The translations under genes were made by a program, and so were the position numbers. The notes beneath the pieces are model-generated. The model was not told the DNA's origin, ran no database searches, and was given only the letters and a program-made list of their open reading frames with translations. Of a stretch of DNA of 64,000 nt, positions 1-7,755 are shown one piece after another (position 1 is the stretch's first letter; every line of letters starts with the position of its first letter). Source of the stretch: Proteiniclasticum ruminis (lineage in GTDB: Bacteria; Bacillota; Clostridia; Clostridiales; Clostridiaceae); contig NZ_FOVK01000001.1 of NCBI RefSeq assembly GCF_900115135.1, positions 186,001 through 250,000 of the forward strand. Reading direction: 5' to 3'.

Positions 1-88
1 AAAGAAATTAAACTAAAAGAGCGAATTAAGATTTTTTTAAAGACTCGCGACCTCGCCAGTTCAAAAGCTTTTCTTCATGTTATATTCA

Positions 89-102
89 AATTGTGGTATA
101 CT
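89..102 (+). promoter_or_regulatory. Probable extended -10 promoter for the small membrane protein gene
   Basis: A TGGTATACT element (TG at 94-95, hexamer TATACT at 97-102) lies about 40 bases before the 145 start. No good -35 hexamer is seen 16-18 bases upstream, so this would be an extended -10 promoter. The same TGG-hexamer form recurs at other promoters in this window. Confidence 0.4.
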
Positions 103-144
103 ATAAAGGAAATATGCGAACAACAAGAAGGAGGTTGAGCAACA

Positions 145-312
145 ATGAAAGTATGCAAAGCGCTTGTGATTTCAGTTCTTTCCATGGCAGCAGGAGCATT
201 GATCTACAAGACCGTAACCGACCATAAAAATGAGATTGACTCATTTGTCAATGAGTATGGGGAGTTCATCGAAGACGATTTGTTGGAACCTGAACTGCTG
301 GTAGAAGAATAA
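145..312 (+). CDS. Small single-pass membrane protein, unknown function (55 aa)
   Basis: This short gene encodes a 55-residue protein. A good ribosome site (GAAGGAGG, 128-134) precedes the ATG by about ten bases, and a strong terminator follows the stop, so it looks like a complete one-gene transcription unit. The N-terminal half (residues 6-20) is hydrophobic and could be a membrane segment or uncleaved signal anchor; the C-terminal half is strongly acidic and contains no cysteine. I do not recognise the family. The promoter, ribosome site and terminator argue that it is real, but no homologue comparison was possible. Confidence 0.6.
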   Translation: MKVCKALVISVLSMAAGALIYKTVTDHKNEIDSFVNEYGEFIEDDLLEPELLVEE

Positions 313-320
313 AAATGTAA

Positions 321-351
321 AACGACGGATTTTAGATCCGTCGTTTTTTAT
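321..351 (+). terminator. Rho-independent terminator after the 55-aa gene
   Basis: A ten-base-pair perfect stem (321-330 with 336-345, AACGACGGAT) and a run of T follow the small gene directly. The A-rich left side makes it usable from the other strand as well. Confidence 0.85.
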
Positions 352-422
352 TTTGATTTTCTGAATAATTCTATAGAAACATTAAATATATTAAACTTAA
401 TTCAGAATATGTAAGGAGTAGA

Positions 423-1238
423 CTACAGATGGCTTGTAATATAATCCTGTATTCTGTCATTATAAGCATTCAGAAGTTTTAGGACCATAGGGTGTGAGGT
501 AGAGGAGAGTTCCTTTTCATCTATTTTTGAAATAGGCAGTATTTTGGGGGATGTTCCACTGATAAAAGCTGCCTCGATCCGATAAAGATCTGACAGTTTT
601 ACAGGTTTCTCTTTTACAGGGAAAGAGAGTTCCTCTGCAATCTGAAGAATTCTTTTCCTAGTGACTCCACCCAAAACATCCTTGAGAGGCGGGGTATAAA
701 GTGTCTCATCCAGGACAAAGAACACATTGGATTTGGATCCTTCCGTGATTTCTCCATCTCTATTCACAAGGAGTGCTTCATAAATCTGGTGCTCCTCGAT
801 GAAGGAAGTGACTTTTTCTTTATATGACAGTCTCACAACCTTGGCATTGGGATTGCTTCTTTCAAGAAAAATCGTCTTTGTTCGGATGCCTTCCGCATAA
901 AGGAATGCATCCGGATAGCTGTGGGGAATGAAATACAGATAAAGGGCAGGTATTTTTTCACCATTCACCACCAGCTTGATGTTGCCTTTTATAAACCCAT
1001 TCTTCTGACAAAGCTTTTCTATGAGGTCTTTGAGTTCTTCCGCTCTGAAGGTATAGGGCATTTTTAAAAGCTTCAAAGATGCTTCCATTCTTTCCATATG
1101 TTCTTCCAGAAACAAAGGAATCCCTCGTATGATCCGAATTACCTCATATACATTATCTTTTTCAAGTACAAAGTGAAATTCATCAGCTTCTATAAATTCA
1201 TGATTTTTCAATGCAAAAGCGCCACGTATTTTCTCCAT
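423..1238 (-). CDS. Class IV PLP-dependent aminotransferase (BCAT / D-amino acid / 4-amino-4-deoxychorismate lyase-like)
   Basis: The 271-residue product is a fold-type IV pyridoxal-phosphate enzyme. The family transaminates branched-chain or D-amino acids, or cleaves aminodeoxychorismate. Visible marks are the lysine in the SYKEK segment (about residue 138-142, likely Schiff-base lysine), the cofactor-binding EGSKSNVFF segment (about 166-174), and the GGVTRKRIL and SGTSPKILPI segments near the end. The start is fixed by GGAGGTAA, which is embedded in the last codons and stop of the upstream HAD gene, so the two are probably translationally coupled. The substrate cannot be chosen from sequence alone; a pabC-like or D-amino acid role is possible. 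Confidence 0.8.
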   Translation of the reverse strand: MEKIRGAFALKNHEFIEADEFHFVLEKDNVYEVIRIIRGIPLFLEEHMERMEASLKLLKMPYTFRAEELKDLIEKLCQKNGFIKGNIKLVVNGEKIPALYLYFIPHSYPDAFLYAEGIRTKTIFLERSNPNAKVVRLSYKEKVTSFIEEHQIYEALLVNRDGEITEGSKSNVFFVLDETLYTPPLKDVLGGVTRKRILQIAEELSFPVKEKPVKLSDLYRIEAAFISGTSPKILPISKIDEKELSSTSHPMVLKLLNAYNDRIQDYITSHL

Positions 1239-1241
1239 ATC

Positions 1242-1874
1242 TTACCTCCAATAAAGCACAGGATATTTGGGGTTTTTCTTTTTATAGTTGATGAGATAGG
1301 GTTTCCCTACAAGCTTCAAAAGGGGATCATCACTCATGGAATCAGAGAACATATAAGATTCTTTCCATTCAATCTGATGCTCAGGGATCATTTCATAAAG
1401 TCTTCTCACTTTTTCTATCCCTTTATTATTTTCTCCTATCATTTTCCCAGTGAAATATCCATTTTTCACTTCAAATCTTGTGCCCATCACATAGTCTGCA
1501 TCAAATATATCCTTCAAATTCAAAATATAGAACTCAGGTGATGCAGAGGTCAATATGATGGTATAGCCCTTTTCTTTCAGCTCCTGAACTTTACGCAGTC
1601 CATCCTCATAGAGGAAGCTCCTTAGTGAGTCCTTAAGATAACCCTCCACCTGTGTTTCCAGTTCTTCCTTAGAGGTATTCTTTAAGAAAGTCAGAAACAT
1701 TTCTTTCGTTGCTTTTTCTTTCTGAATCCCCGCCTTGAACAGTACACCACTGAGAAGAGCCTTTGGAAGGTGCAGAAGAAGAGCAGGTTTTTTCTTCGTC
1801 AGATAGGCATAAAAAGCGATAAGTGTCTCTTTGCCCGTCAGTGTAAAATCCACATCAAAAAGTGCCAGTTTCAT
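1242..1874 (-). CDS. HAD-superfamily hydrolase, subfamily IB (SerB-like phosphatase)
   Basis: This 210-residue protein starts with FDVDFTLT, the HAD motif I with its two catalytic aspartates. It has the motif II serine/threonine in ILTSASPEF, and the acidic motif III in MFSDSMSDDPLL. It is of the IB type, which includes phosphoserine phosphatase and lipid-linked phosphatases. The ATG at 1874 is chosen over an upstream in-frame start because AGGAGGAATT sits just before it. It is the first gene of a two-gene operon with the aminotransferase, three bases apart. The substrate is not known. Confidence 0.8.
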   Translation of the reverse strand: MKLALFDVDFTLTGKETLIAFYAYLTKKKPALLLHLPKALLSGVLFKAGIQKEKATKEMFLTFLKNTSKEELETQVEGYLKDSLRSFLYEDGLRKVQELKEKGYTIILTSASPEFYILNLKDIFDADYVMGTRFEVKNGYFTGKMIGENNKGIEKVRRLYEMIPEHQIEWKESYMFSDSMSDDPLLKLVGKPYLINYKKKNPKYPVLYWR

Positions 1875-1892
1875 AGAATTCCTCCTAACAGT

Positions 1893-1922
1893 AAAACCTT
1901 GAGAATCGCTTCCCAAGGTTTT
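1893..1922 (-). terminator. Hairpin downstream of the DUF1292 gene
   Basis: A nine-base-pair stem (AAAACCTTG at 1893-1901 with its complement at 1914-1922) lies between the DUF1292 gene and the HAD gene. On the minus strand only four T are present, inside the stem, so termination is probably partial. Confidence 0.5.
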
Positions 1923-1942
1923 CTTCAGTTTGTTCAGTTATC

Positions 1943-2326
1943 TTACTGAAGCGGCTCTTCATCCTCTTCAGCTTCCACCATTTCTGCGTAAGCTTCTGAT
2001 ACCTTGTTGAACTCTTCTTCATCTAGGAATACCAGTTCGCCTTCTTCACCTTCAACGCGAAGAGGAGTTACAGTTTCATCCTGATTCATAACAAGCACAT
2101 AGACATTGCCATCCAGTTCGAACTCATCCACGATTGGATGGTCTTCTGTGGTGCCGTCTTCATTTTCAAAGGTAACTACTGGGGTGTGATGGTGTTCGTG
2201 GTCATGGTCATGACCTCCACAGCAAGATCCTTGATCATGATTGTGATCATGGCCTCCACAGCACTCCTTGTCTTCTTGGTCATGTCCGCCGCAGCAGCTT
2301 CCGTGTTCATTGTGTATATGTGTCAT
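1943..2326 (-). CDS. DUF1292 family protein with a His/Cys-rich N-terminal repeat region
   Basis: The C-terminal half (about residues 55-120) looks like the DUF1292 (YrzB-type) family of small acidic clostridial/bacillar proteins: it has the DGTTEDHPI...FELDGNVYVLV pattern. The N-terminal 48 residues are unlike that family core: CCGGHD occurs three times (11-16, 22-27, 35-40) separated by HDHNHDQ-type spacers and ends in a His cluster (about 41-47). This region has 6 cysteines and many histidines and would be expected to bind metal ions such as zinc, nickel or copper. The start has a GGAGG ribosome site. The cellular role is unknown; a metal store or chaperone role is inference. Confidence 0.75.
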   Translation of the reverse strand: MTHIHNEHGSCCGGHDQEDKECCGGHDHNHDQGSCCGGHDHDHEHHHTPVVTFENEDGTTEDHPIVDEFELDGNVYVLVMNQDETVTPLRVEGEEGELVFLDEEEFNKVSEAYAEMVEAEEDEEPLQ

Positions 2327-2393
2327 AAATTTCCTCCAAAAAATTAATAATCAGCTTATTCTATCATAAAAACTTAAAAATACCTATAGGGAA

Positions 2394-4031
2394 CTACCGG
2401 TTGATGACAGAAGAAATAGGTGGAATAACCTGCTTCTTCCTGGACAGGATCCCTGGGATATATACAGAGTTTTCTTTCATGGTAACCCCAAATGCTTTGT
2501 TTATGATATCCTTTTGTTTTCCAACAACAATCAGTTCAGAACCTTCCTTATAGATATCTGTGACAATCAGCACTTGAAGACTGAATCCGAAATCACTGGT
2601 CATTTCTTCCATGGCTTCAATGATGTCACCTTTGAGATCATTCAGTGACTCCGCATCCATGGTATATACCTGAGAGACGCCAATCCGGCTGCTGTCATAG
2701 GTGAAGATTTTAAAGTCCTGCTTCAGAATCTCTTCAGGGGTCTTTCCAGCCAAGGAAGTACCATATTTAAACATCTCCAGTGCAAATTCCTCTACATCAA
2801 TGTCTGCAATCTGAGCCAATCTTTCCAAGGTCAGCCTATCCACATTGGTGGAAGTAGGGGACTTGAAAAGCAGCGTGTCAGAGATGATTGCTCCAGCTAG
2901 AAGGCCTGCTGTCTTCTTAGAAGGTCTGATGCCATTTTCAAAAAAGATATTGGCTACGATGGTTGAGGTGCTTCCCACAGGCTCATTCCTGAAAAAAATA
3001 GGAGAGGTGGTCGCAACATCTGCAACGCGGTGATGATCGATGATTTCAAGGATTTCTGCTTCATTGAGACCTTCAACGGACTGACCTTTTTCATTGTGGT
3101 CCACCAAAATCACTTTCTTCTTCTTGCCAGAAATAAGATGATATCTGCTGATGGTTCCAATGACCTTACTTTCTTCATTCACCACAGGATAACTTCTGAA
3201 TCTGGTCTCTGCCATGGTGTTTCTGATATCTCCGATATAATCATCAGAAGAGAAATAAATGATATCCTCTCGGCTCATCACATAGCTTACGGGAACTGCC
3301 TGGGTGATGAGTCTTGAAGTAGTGTATGTGTCATAAGGTGTGGATAAAATGGTTACTCTATTCTCATTGGCTTGTTCGATAAGAGATTCTTCCACTTCAC
3401 CGGAACCTGTGACAATGATCAGTGACACTCTTTTTTGTATGGCGACTTCCAAAGATTCTCTGCGGTTTCCTGTAATGACGATGTCGCCTTCTTCCAGAGT
3501 TCTCTGCACATCTTCAGGGGAAGCCGATAAAGCGAATATTTTACCATAATAATGCTTTCTGTCTTTATCCAGATGAATGATCTGTCCGGTGAGGGTATCC
3601 AGAAGATTGTTTACGGTGACCTTGGATTTTCCAAGAATCATATTATCCCAAACATCCATATAGCTTTCGGTGACATTGGAGACAGAAACTACGCCATTTA
3701 GCGTCTCATTCTCATCTACCACTGGAAGACTTTTGATATTGTTCATCCGCATAATATTCCATGCCATCTTCAACGTAATGTCCGATGAAATGGGCGCAAT
3801 TTTATCAATATTCAGGTCACTGACCTGAAGTCTTACATTTTCAATGAATTGAGGTGGTTCTACGCCAAAATAGGCTAGAATAAAATAGGTCTCTCTGTTG
3901 ATGTCTCCAAGTCGTACAGGAACATACTGGAAATTGCCAGTTTTATTTTTAAATTCCGCATACGCAAGTGCCGCACAGATGGAATCAGAATCTGGATTTC
4001 TGTGACCTGTGATATAAACGATATCTTTCAT
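2394..4031 (-). CDS. CBS/DRTGG-domain manganese-dependent inorganic pyrophosphatase (family II)
   Basis: This cytoplasmic enzyme hydrolyses pyrophosphate to phosphate. At 545 residues it is much longer than the roughly 310 of simple family II enzymes because a regulatory insert splits the catalytic DHH domain. The metal-binding GHRNPDSDS motif is at about 9-17, followed by a CBS domain, a DRTGG-like domain, a second CBS domain, then VDHNE (about 307), DHHR (about 333) and the DHHA2 domain. Characterised enzymes of this layout are inhibited by AMP/ADP and activated by ATP or diadenosine polyphosphates. The ATG follows a clear GGAGG. It stands alone rather than in an obvious operon. Confidence 0.9.
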   Translation of the reverse strand: MKDIVYITGHRNPDSDSICAALAYAEFKNKTGNFQYVPVRLGDINRETYFILAYFGVEPPQFIENVRLQVSDLNIDKIAPISSDITLKMAWNIMRMNNIKSLPVVDENETLNGVVSVSNVTESYMDVWDNMILGKSKVTVNNLLDTLTGQIIHLDKDRKHYYGKIFALSASPEDVQRTLEEGDIVITGNRRESLEVAIQKRVSLIIVTGSGEVEESLIEQANENRVTILSTPYDTYTTSRLITQAVPVSYVMSREDIIYFSSDDYIGDIRNTMAETRFRSYPVVNEESKVIGTISRYHLISGKKKKVILVDHNEKGQSVEGLNEAEILEIIDHHRVADVATTSPIFFRNEPVGSTSTIVANIFFENGIRPSKKTAGLLAGAIISDTLLFKSPTSTNVDRLTLERLAQIADIDVEEFALEMFKYGTSLAGKTPEEILKQDFKIFTYDSSRIGVSQVYTMDAESLNDLKGDIIEAMEEMTSDFGFSLQVLIVTDIYKEGSELIVVGKQKDIINKAFGVTMKENSVYIPGILSRKKQVIPPISSVINR

Positions 4032-4094
4032 GGTAACCTCCTGATGGATTGTATTTGAAGTAAAAAAGATGCTCTACAGCACAGAGTAGAAAAG

Positions 4095-4123
4095 AAGTCT
4101 GCAACAGCGATTGTAGCAGACTT
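4095..4123 (-). terminator. Rho-independent terminator of the 134-aa unknown gene
   Basis: Stem arms AAGTCTGC (4095-4102) and GCAGACTT (4116-4123), extended internally, are followed on the minus strand by CTTTTCT. It sits between the unknown gene and the pyrophosphatase gene. Confidence 0.7.
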
Positions 4124-4130
4124 TAAAACC

Positions 4131-4535
4131 TTATTTTCTTTTATACTGTACCTGTTTCTTGGGCATTGGCGCATCAATCTTGAAAAGATCCTTTCTGGTT
4201 GTCACGTTACGGATGTTTTTAATTTCCAGAACCTCACTGTTCTCAGATCCTTTTTTACCCTTCAGGGCTTGAATCAGAATCACATGGCCTTGTGACACGT
4301 TGATAAAGTCCGGCTTCTTGAACCATCTTTTTGCTTTGTAAACACTTCTCACAACATTCTTAGAACCGTCTGGCTTGATGATGATGGTTGCAGTCAAGAC
4401 ATTAAACAGCCAAAGGTATTTTTTCTCTTCCACTTTCACAGACAGAACACTTCCATAGGCCTGTGTAATTCTGTCTCCATATTTCTTCATATAATTGTCC
4501 GCATAGTACTTTTGTAATTTATCTCTAAACCCCAT
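4131..4535 (-). CDS. Conserved-looking hypothetical protein (134 aa)
   Basis: I do not recognise this 134-residue protein. It is basic, with a central stretch of alternating hydrophobic residues suggesting beta strands (about 27-55) and a lysine-rich tail. There is no signal peptide or membrane segment. An AAAGGAG ribosome site lies before the ATG, and an extended -10 element (TGT then TATAAT on the minus strand, 4571-4579) lies about 40 bases upstream. A terminator follows it. It appears to be transcribed alone. Confidence 0.6.
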   Translation of the reverse strand: MGFRDKLQKYYADNYMKKYGDRITQAYGSVLSVKVEEKKYLWLFNVLTATIIIKPDGSKNVVRSVYKAKRWFKKPDFINVSQGHVILIQALKGKKGSENSEVLEIKNIRNVTTRKDLFKIDAPMPKKQVQYKRK

Positions 4536-4815
4536 TGTTAAACTCCTTTATCCTATGATTGCTACACTATATTATAACATAAACCCTAAAAAAGTATACG
4601 GGAAATTCCTTGTGTTTTCAAGGAATTGTCCAAATGTTCCTGAGTTTGAGAAGTTATCTGTGTTTGCGAACTATATACACTTAATGATCTGTCTTCAAAC
4701 CTTCAGTTCTTTGTCCGGTTCATAGATCTCCCATTTATTTTTGTACAAGGAGACTAGGAGGAAGAAGGGGTTCTGTGATAAAATAAGTGTGATTAGAACT
4801 AGGAGGTAATTTACT

Positions 4816-5469
4816 ATGGATAAACTGACATTGGCAAAGCATATTGACCATACATTATTGAAACCGGAAGGTACTGAAGCAGAGCTCATCAAGCTTTGTG
4901 AGGAAGCCAAAGAATACAAGTTTTTCAGTGTGTGTGTCAATCCATGCAACATTGAAAAAGCGAAGGAACTGTTGAAAGACTCTGACACAAAAATTTGCAC
5001 AGTGGTTGGATTCCCCCTGGGTCAGATGACTACGGAAGCCAAAAGCTTTGAGACAAAAGAAGCAGTGTTTTTAGGTGCCGAAGAAGTGGATATGGTCATC
5101 AATATTGGAAAATTGAAGGATAAGGATTATGACTATGTTCTCGAAGACATCCGTGCAGTGGTCCTTGCTGCTGGTGGAGTACTGACCAAAGTAATCATCG
5201 AAAGCTGTCTGCTTACCGATGAGGAAAAAGTGAAAGCATGCGAACTTGCCAAGGCAGCCGGTGCGGATTACGTAAAAACCTCTACAGGATTCTCAAAATC
5301 AGGTGCCACTAAGGAAGATATCGCGCTGATGAGAAAGACTGTAGGTCCAGAAATGGGCGTGAAAGCATCAGGAGGCATCAGAACCCTGGAAGATGCACTG
5401 GCCATGATCGAAAATGGAGCTTCCAGATTGGGCCTTTCAGCAAGTGTTTCTATTGTAAATTCTCTATAA
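4816..5469 (+). CDS. deoC: Deoxyribose-phosphate aldolase
   Basis: DeoC cleaves 2-deoxyribose 5-phosphate to glyceraldehyde 3-phosphate and acetaldehyde in deoxynucleoside breakdown. The 217-residue length is typical. The N-terminal IDHTLLKP motif, the EVDMVINIG segment (about 91-99) with the proton-relay aspartate, and the Schiff-base lysine in DYVKTSTGF (about 151-159) are all present. AGGAGG lies eight bases before the ATG. No other deo gene is adjacent; the next gene downstream is an unknown that may be cotranscribed. Confidence 0.95.
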   Translation: MDKLTLAKHIDHTLLKPEGTEAELIKLCEEAKEYKFFSVCVNPCNIEKAKELLKDSDTKICTVVGFPLGQMTTEAKSFETKEAVFLGAEEVDMVINIGKLKDKDYDYVLEDIRAVVLAAGGVLTKVIIESCLLTDEEKVKACELAKAAGADYVKTSTGFSKSGATKEDIALMRKTVGPEMGVKASGGIRTLEDALAMIENGASRLGLSASVSIVNSL

Positions 5470-5511
5470 GCATACTTTTCACTTCTGAAGTCTTGGAGAA
5501 GGAGAATGCAT

Positions 5512-5844
5512 ATGTATCGTGACATAATAGATGGAGACCAATTAAAAAAACTTCTGCCAGATCTTCCAGAAGACTTATCAAATGGGAAATTGGAAATTTT
5601 TATAAGGTCCTATTCTGATGACAGCAAGAAATTAGAAGAGGTTCTGCAAAAAATCAAAAAGCAGGTAAATCGTTCTGCGTTTCTGGGTAAAGAAAAAGAA
5701 GTTTTCTTTTTTGAAGCAGATGATGTTCCGGAGGATCTCCGAAAACCGCTGACATCAAAACTCAAAGAGCTTGGATACAGCGCAGATATCAAAGAGGGAG
5801 CTCGTGGCACAGTCATTCTGACCATCCGCTGGAAGAACACATAA
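5512..5844 (+). CDS. Hypothetical protein (110 aa)
   Basis: This is an unrecognised 110-residue soluble protein, rich in lysine and glutamate, with no membrane segment. The ATG at 5512 is preferred to the one at 5506 because the AGAAGGAG ribosome site ends only one base before 5506 but seven before 5512. It follows deoC by about 40 bases with no terminator between, and ends in a strong shared terminator, so it is probably the second gene of a deoC unit. No function is proposed. Confidence 0.6.
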   Translation: MYRDIIDGDQLKKLLPDLPEDLSNGKLEIFIRSYSDDSKKLEEVLQKIKKQVNRSAFLGKEKEVFFFEADDVPEDLRKPLTSKLKELGYSADIKEGARGTVILTIRWKNT

Positions 5845-5890
5845 AAAACCAGAGTTTTGGCTTCATCATCAGCCTGAACTCTGGTTTTTT
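5844..5890. terminator. Bidirectional terminator between convergent genes
   Basis: AAAAAACCAGAGTT-type arm (5844-5856) pairs with AACTCTGGTTTTTT (5877-5890). A and T runs on either side let it serve the 5512 gene on the plus strand and the 5895 gene on the minus strand. Confidence 0.85.
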
Positions 5891-5894
5891 CATC

Positions 5895-6191
5895 TTATGA
5901 TCTAGTTCGTTTATCTGGAAGTTTTCTAAAAATAAGATTCCCCACAAGGTTACCGAAAACTACTGCAGCCAACATAAAGACAAACAGCAGATAGGCTAGT
6001 GGCATAAAGCCTTCCAAGTTTCCAAAATACGTCTGATATAAAAGATAGGGAATCAGAAGAAGACTGAGGAGCGTTGGAAGAAACCGAACCCATTTGTTTT
6101 TTGTGAAAAGAGAACTGATAAAGCTGTAGATTCCTCCGGCAAGAAACAGGAGAATAAGTAAAAATAAAAGTCTTAGGGTTCCTGTATCCAT
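5895..6191 (-). CDS. Small integral membrane protein (98 aa), unknown
   Basis: The product is very hydrophobic, with three likely membrane helices (about residues 7-29, 36-56 and 61-85) and a basic C-terminal tail. I do not recognise it. The ATG at 6191 is chosen because AAAGGAG lies a proper distance before it; an upstream in-frame ATG has no ribosome site. It is convergent with the previous gene and divergent from the next. Confidence 0.6.
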   Translation of the reverse strand: MDTGTLRLLFLLILLFLAGGIYSFISSLFTKNKWVRFLPTLLSLLLIPYLLYQTYFGNLEGFMPLAYLLFVFMLAAVVFGNLVGNLIFRKLPDKRTRS

Positions 6192-6243
6192 AATAAAGGC
6201 TCCTTTCATGATTGATTTGAATGATTCTAATTATAACAAAATG

Positions 6244-6272
6244 TAGTTTGATACGCAAAATAATGGTAAACT
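6244..6272 (+). promoter_or_regulatory. Promoter for the 6357 gene
   Basis: TAGTTT (6244-6249) and an extended -10 TGG-TAAACT (6265-6272) are separated by 17 bases. The stretch from ATGG to CTATTAA is repeated exactly at the maf promoter (43884 onward). Confidence 0.45.
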
Positions 6273-6356
6273 ATTAATACATTATTCAGATATTGTCTAA
6301 ATCCTCGTTGTCTTTATCCGCTACAATAATAAAAAGGATGGAAGGAGTTTTTGCCG

Positions 6357-6818
6357 ATGATAGACCGAGAAATGCAAAAAATGGAAGGACGCTGGTTCCT
6401 CCAGTATTCCGGGTGTCCTTTGTGGAAAAAGGGAAGCATTGATACCATCTCTTTTGACTTTGAACTGATGCACAAAGGCGAGGATCTGGTTCTGAAGGAA
6501 CAGGTCGAATACCGAAAAAACGCTAAAATGAAAGTAAAAAAAGGGTTTGAGATTCCTGACGAAAAAAACGGAACCTTCCGCTGGCGTGGTGTGGGCATGA
6601 ACAGACTGTTCAGAAACACTTCCAAAGTCCTCTACAACGCAGAAGGGATTCTCGTTATGTGGTTTGAAAAAACAGTCTCTACACCAGAGTCCATAGACAT
6701 TCTTACCCGGAAAAAGCATCTGACTGCTCACGAAAGCGGGTATATTTTCCGAATTCTGGAAACCATCGAAGATGCCCGTAAGTTTATCCCTAATCTAGAA
6801 TCTGTGAATATCTTGTAA
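6357..6818 (+). CDS. Hypothetical protein (153 aa)
   Basis: I do not recognise this soluble protein. The N-terminal part carries several aromatic residues around a WFLQYSGCPLW segment, followed by alternating strand-like stretches, which could fit a beta-barrel binding protein, but that is a guess. The ATG at 6357 is chosen because GGAG (6344-6347) lies nine bases before it; a TTG two codons upstream is too close. It has its own promoter. The following gene, hpf, is separated by 130 bases. Confidence 0.6.
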   Translation: MIDREMQKMEGRWFLQYSGCPLWKKGSIDTISFDFELMHKGEDLVLKEQVEYRKNAKMKVKKGFEIPDEKNGTFRWRGVGMNRLFRNTSKVLYNAEGILVMWFEKTVSTPESIDILTRKKHLTAHESGYIFRILETIEDARKFIPNLESVNIL

Positions 6819-6948
6819 TTTTGTTGGATTATTCACAATTGCAATTGATTGAAAATTTCGTCAAAGAGCGTAAAAAGCTTGATAAAATGCGGTTTTTCAA
6901 TTAAAATATAAGTAACATCAAACAGTAATCAACAAGGGGGCCAAATGT

Positions 6949-7485
6949 ATGAAGACTTACATTTATGCAAGAAACATCACATTAACAGATGGATTAAAGG
7001 AGGCCGTAGAAAACAAACTGAACAGGCTAGACAAGTACTTCAATCAGCCTGTGGAGGCTAGAGCTACTCTTAGTGTCACTAAGATGGATCAAACCTTTGA
7101 AGTTACCATCCCCTTCGGAAATGTACTGCTGAGAGCTGAAGAATCAAGTGATGACATGTACAAATCCATTGATCTGGTTCAGGATAAGCTGGAAAGACAG
7201 ATCAGAAAATATAAGACAAAAATCGAGAGAAAGGCTGGAGACACTTCCGTCAGATTCAATGAAACTGCCTTTACCAGAGCAGAAGAAAAAGAGGAAGAGG
7301 ATGCACCAAAGATTGTAAGAACAAAAAAAATATCCATGAAGCCTATGTCTAAAGAAGAAGCTGTGCTTCAAATGGAACTTCTTGGCCACAACTTCTATGT
7401 ATTTGAAGATGAAGACGGAGAAACCAGTGTGGTCTACAAGAGAAAGGATGGAAATTACGGGCTTCTTGAAAGAGAAGAGGAATAA
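6949..7485 (+). CDS. hpf: Long-form ribosome hibernation promoting factor
   Basis: HPF binds the 30S decoding centre, and in its long form dimerises 70S ribosomes into inactive 100S particles when growth slows. The 178-residue product has the N-terminal S30Ae/YfiA domain (about 1-100) and the C-terminal dimerisation domain (about 120-175, from VRTKKISMKPMSKEEA to the end). This two-domain length is typical of Firmicutes. A strong AAGGGGG ribosome site precedes the ATG, and a terminator follows. Its position just upstream of secA is common in this group. Confidence 0.95.
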   Translation: MKTYIYARNITLTDGLKEAVENKLNRLDKYFNQPVEARATLSVTKMDQTFEVTIPFGNVLLRAEESSDDMYKSIDLVQDKLERQIRKYKTKIERKAGDTSVRFNETAFTRAEEKEEEDAPKIVRTKKISMKPMSKEEAVLQMELLGHNFYVFEDEDGETSVVYKRKDGNYGLLEREEE

Positions 7486-7504
7486 AACAATATAGAACCT
7501 TGGA

Positions 7505-7531
7505 ATGGAGCACGGAAGTGCTCCATTTTTA
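7505..7531 (+). terminator. Terminator after hpf
   Basis: A nine-base-pair perfect stem ATGGAGCAC / GTGCTCCAT (7505-7513, 7518-7526) with a GGAA tetraloop and a T run. Confidence 0.85.
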
Positions 7532-7629
7532 TGTGCCTTTGAATGAAAAATAGTTCATTCCGTGTTAATGTATGTTTAATGTTTGCGTTGTAAACTAAAC
7601 AGGATGAAAATTAGGCCGATCCTAATATA

Positions 7630-7659
7630 TTGATATATTTTGTGGATAAGTGCTATAAT
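7630..7659 (+). promoter_or_regulatory. Promoter of secA
   Basis: TTGATA (7630-7635), an 18-base spacer and TATAAT (7654-7659) with a TGC extension. This leaves a leader of about 90 bases before the secA ATG. Confidence 0.6.
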
Positions 7660-7755
7660 ATTATTTGTGCCATTCTATCTTTTCAGTAAATTGAAAAGTT
7701 CAGGTCTGGTGAAGCATTAATCGAGTCATTGAAATATGAATGTGGAGTTGAAAAA

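Noticed and set aside
1-138. A frame open from the window start to TGA at 136, possibly the tail of an upstream gene
   Set aside because: The composition is AT-driven, it runs through a likely promoter, and nothing in it is recognisable; a gene end cannot be supported.
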